Notes under the pieces: generated by a model
Databases searched by the model: none
Seen by the model: only the letters and a program-made list of their open reading frames with translations
Told to the model about the DNA's origin: nothing
Part shown: piece after piece, positions 63,961-64,000 of the stretch
Numbering within the stretch: the first letter of the stretch is position 1
How the letters are laid out: every line of letters starts with the position of its first letter
Program-made: the position numbers and the translations under genes
Source of the DNA: Pterois miles
Taxonomy: Eukaryota > Chordata > Actinopteri > Perciformes > Scorpaenidae
NCBI GenBank assembly: GCA_947000775.1
Contig: CAMQGK010000638.1
Span: 17,852,501 to 17,916,500, forward strand
Reading direction: 5' to 3'
Length of the DNA: 64,000 bases

Positions 63961-64000
63961 CATTGTGTGGTATTATGGTCAACAAGAGTACACATCACAG

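Noticed and set aside
1..64000. CRISPR array, operon or phage-type system
   Set aside because: Tandem and dispersed repeats here are eukaryotic minisatellites, microsatellites and transposons; no spacer-repeat regularity and no prokaryotic gene organisation.

Overview
The window is vertebrate nuclear DNA, almost certainly from a ray-finned (teleost, probably percomorph-like) fish. It has short GT-AG exons in long AT-rich introns, abundant CA/TG microsatellites, tRNA-headed SINEs, and many inverted-repeat (MITE-like) elements of kinds familiar from fish genomes. There is no sign of prokaryotic, plasmid or viral organisation. The fish assignment is inference from repeat style and from the protein sequence; no species can be named.

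The one gene I can establish is the 3' part of adgrb2 (BAI2, brain-specific angiogenesis inhibitor 2, adhesion GPCR B2), on the + strand from before base 1 to its stop codon at 34201-34203. I read nine constitutive coding segments: 171-242 (TM7), 3066-3158, 7965-8004, 10642-10814, 10953-11663, 14757-14792, 17831-17944, 31227-31280 and 34027-34203. Together they encode 489 residues in one continuous frame: TM7, the long cytoplasmic tail, the ELMO-binding-type RKR helix, and the C-terminal QTEV PDZ ligand. The N-terminal ectodomain and TM1-6 lie upstream of the window.

The most interesting object is a probable extra cassette exon at 5713-5973. It is 261 nt, phase 0 on both sides, with plausible splice sites and GC-rich codon use. 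It would insert 87 residues with three C-x3-C motifs and 15 histidines just after TM7. I know of no such segment in mammalian ADGRB proteins. A second, separate His-rich tract is encoded in the large exon 10953-11663.

Introns 1-9 hold minisatellites, MITEs, a 390-bp directly repeated block flanking exons 5 and 6, and a 13.3-kb intron 8 with several repeat-poor islands that could be regulatory. After 34203 come a 3' UTR with a (CA)n tract and a 25-nt C run, and then about 30 kb with no gene I can prove. That stretch is dominated by transposon families present in several copies: a palindromic foldback family (four copies), an ATTAATCG-ended MITE (three copies), a nested pair of inverted-repeat elements at 37.4-38.8 kb, SINEs at 46.3, 52.1 and 53.6 kb, and an abnormal 0.5-kb poly-C/poly-A block at 50.3-50.8 kb. 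A GC-rich block at 55.0-55.28 kb resembles the promoter and non-coding first exon of a next gene on the + strand. Two other exon-like patches (52.7 kb and 54.1 kb) are weak candidates only.

Coordinates for exons come from reading splice sites and frame continuity by eye. Repeat boundaries are approximate.
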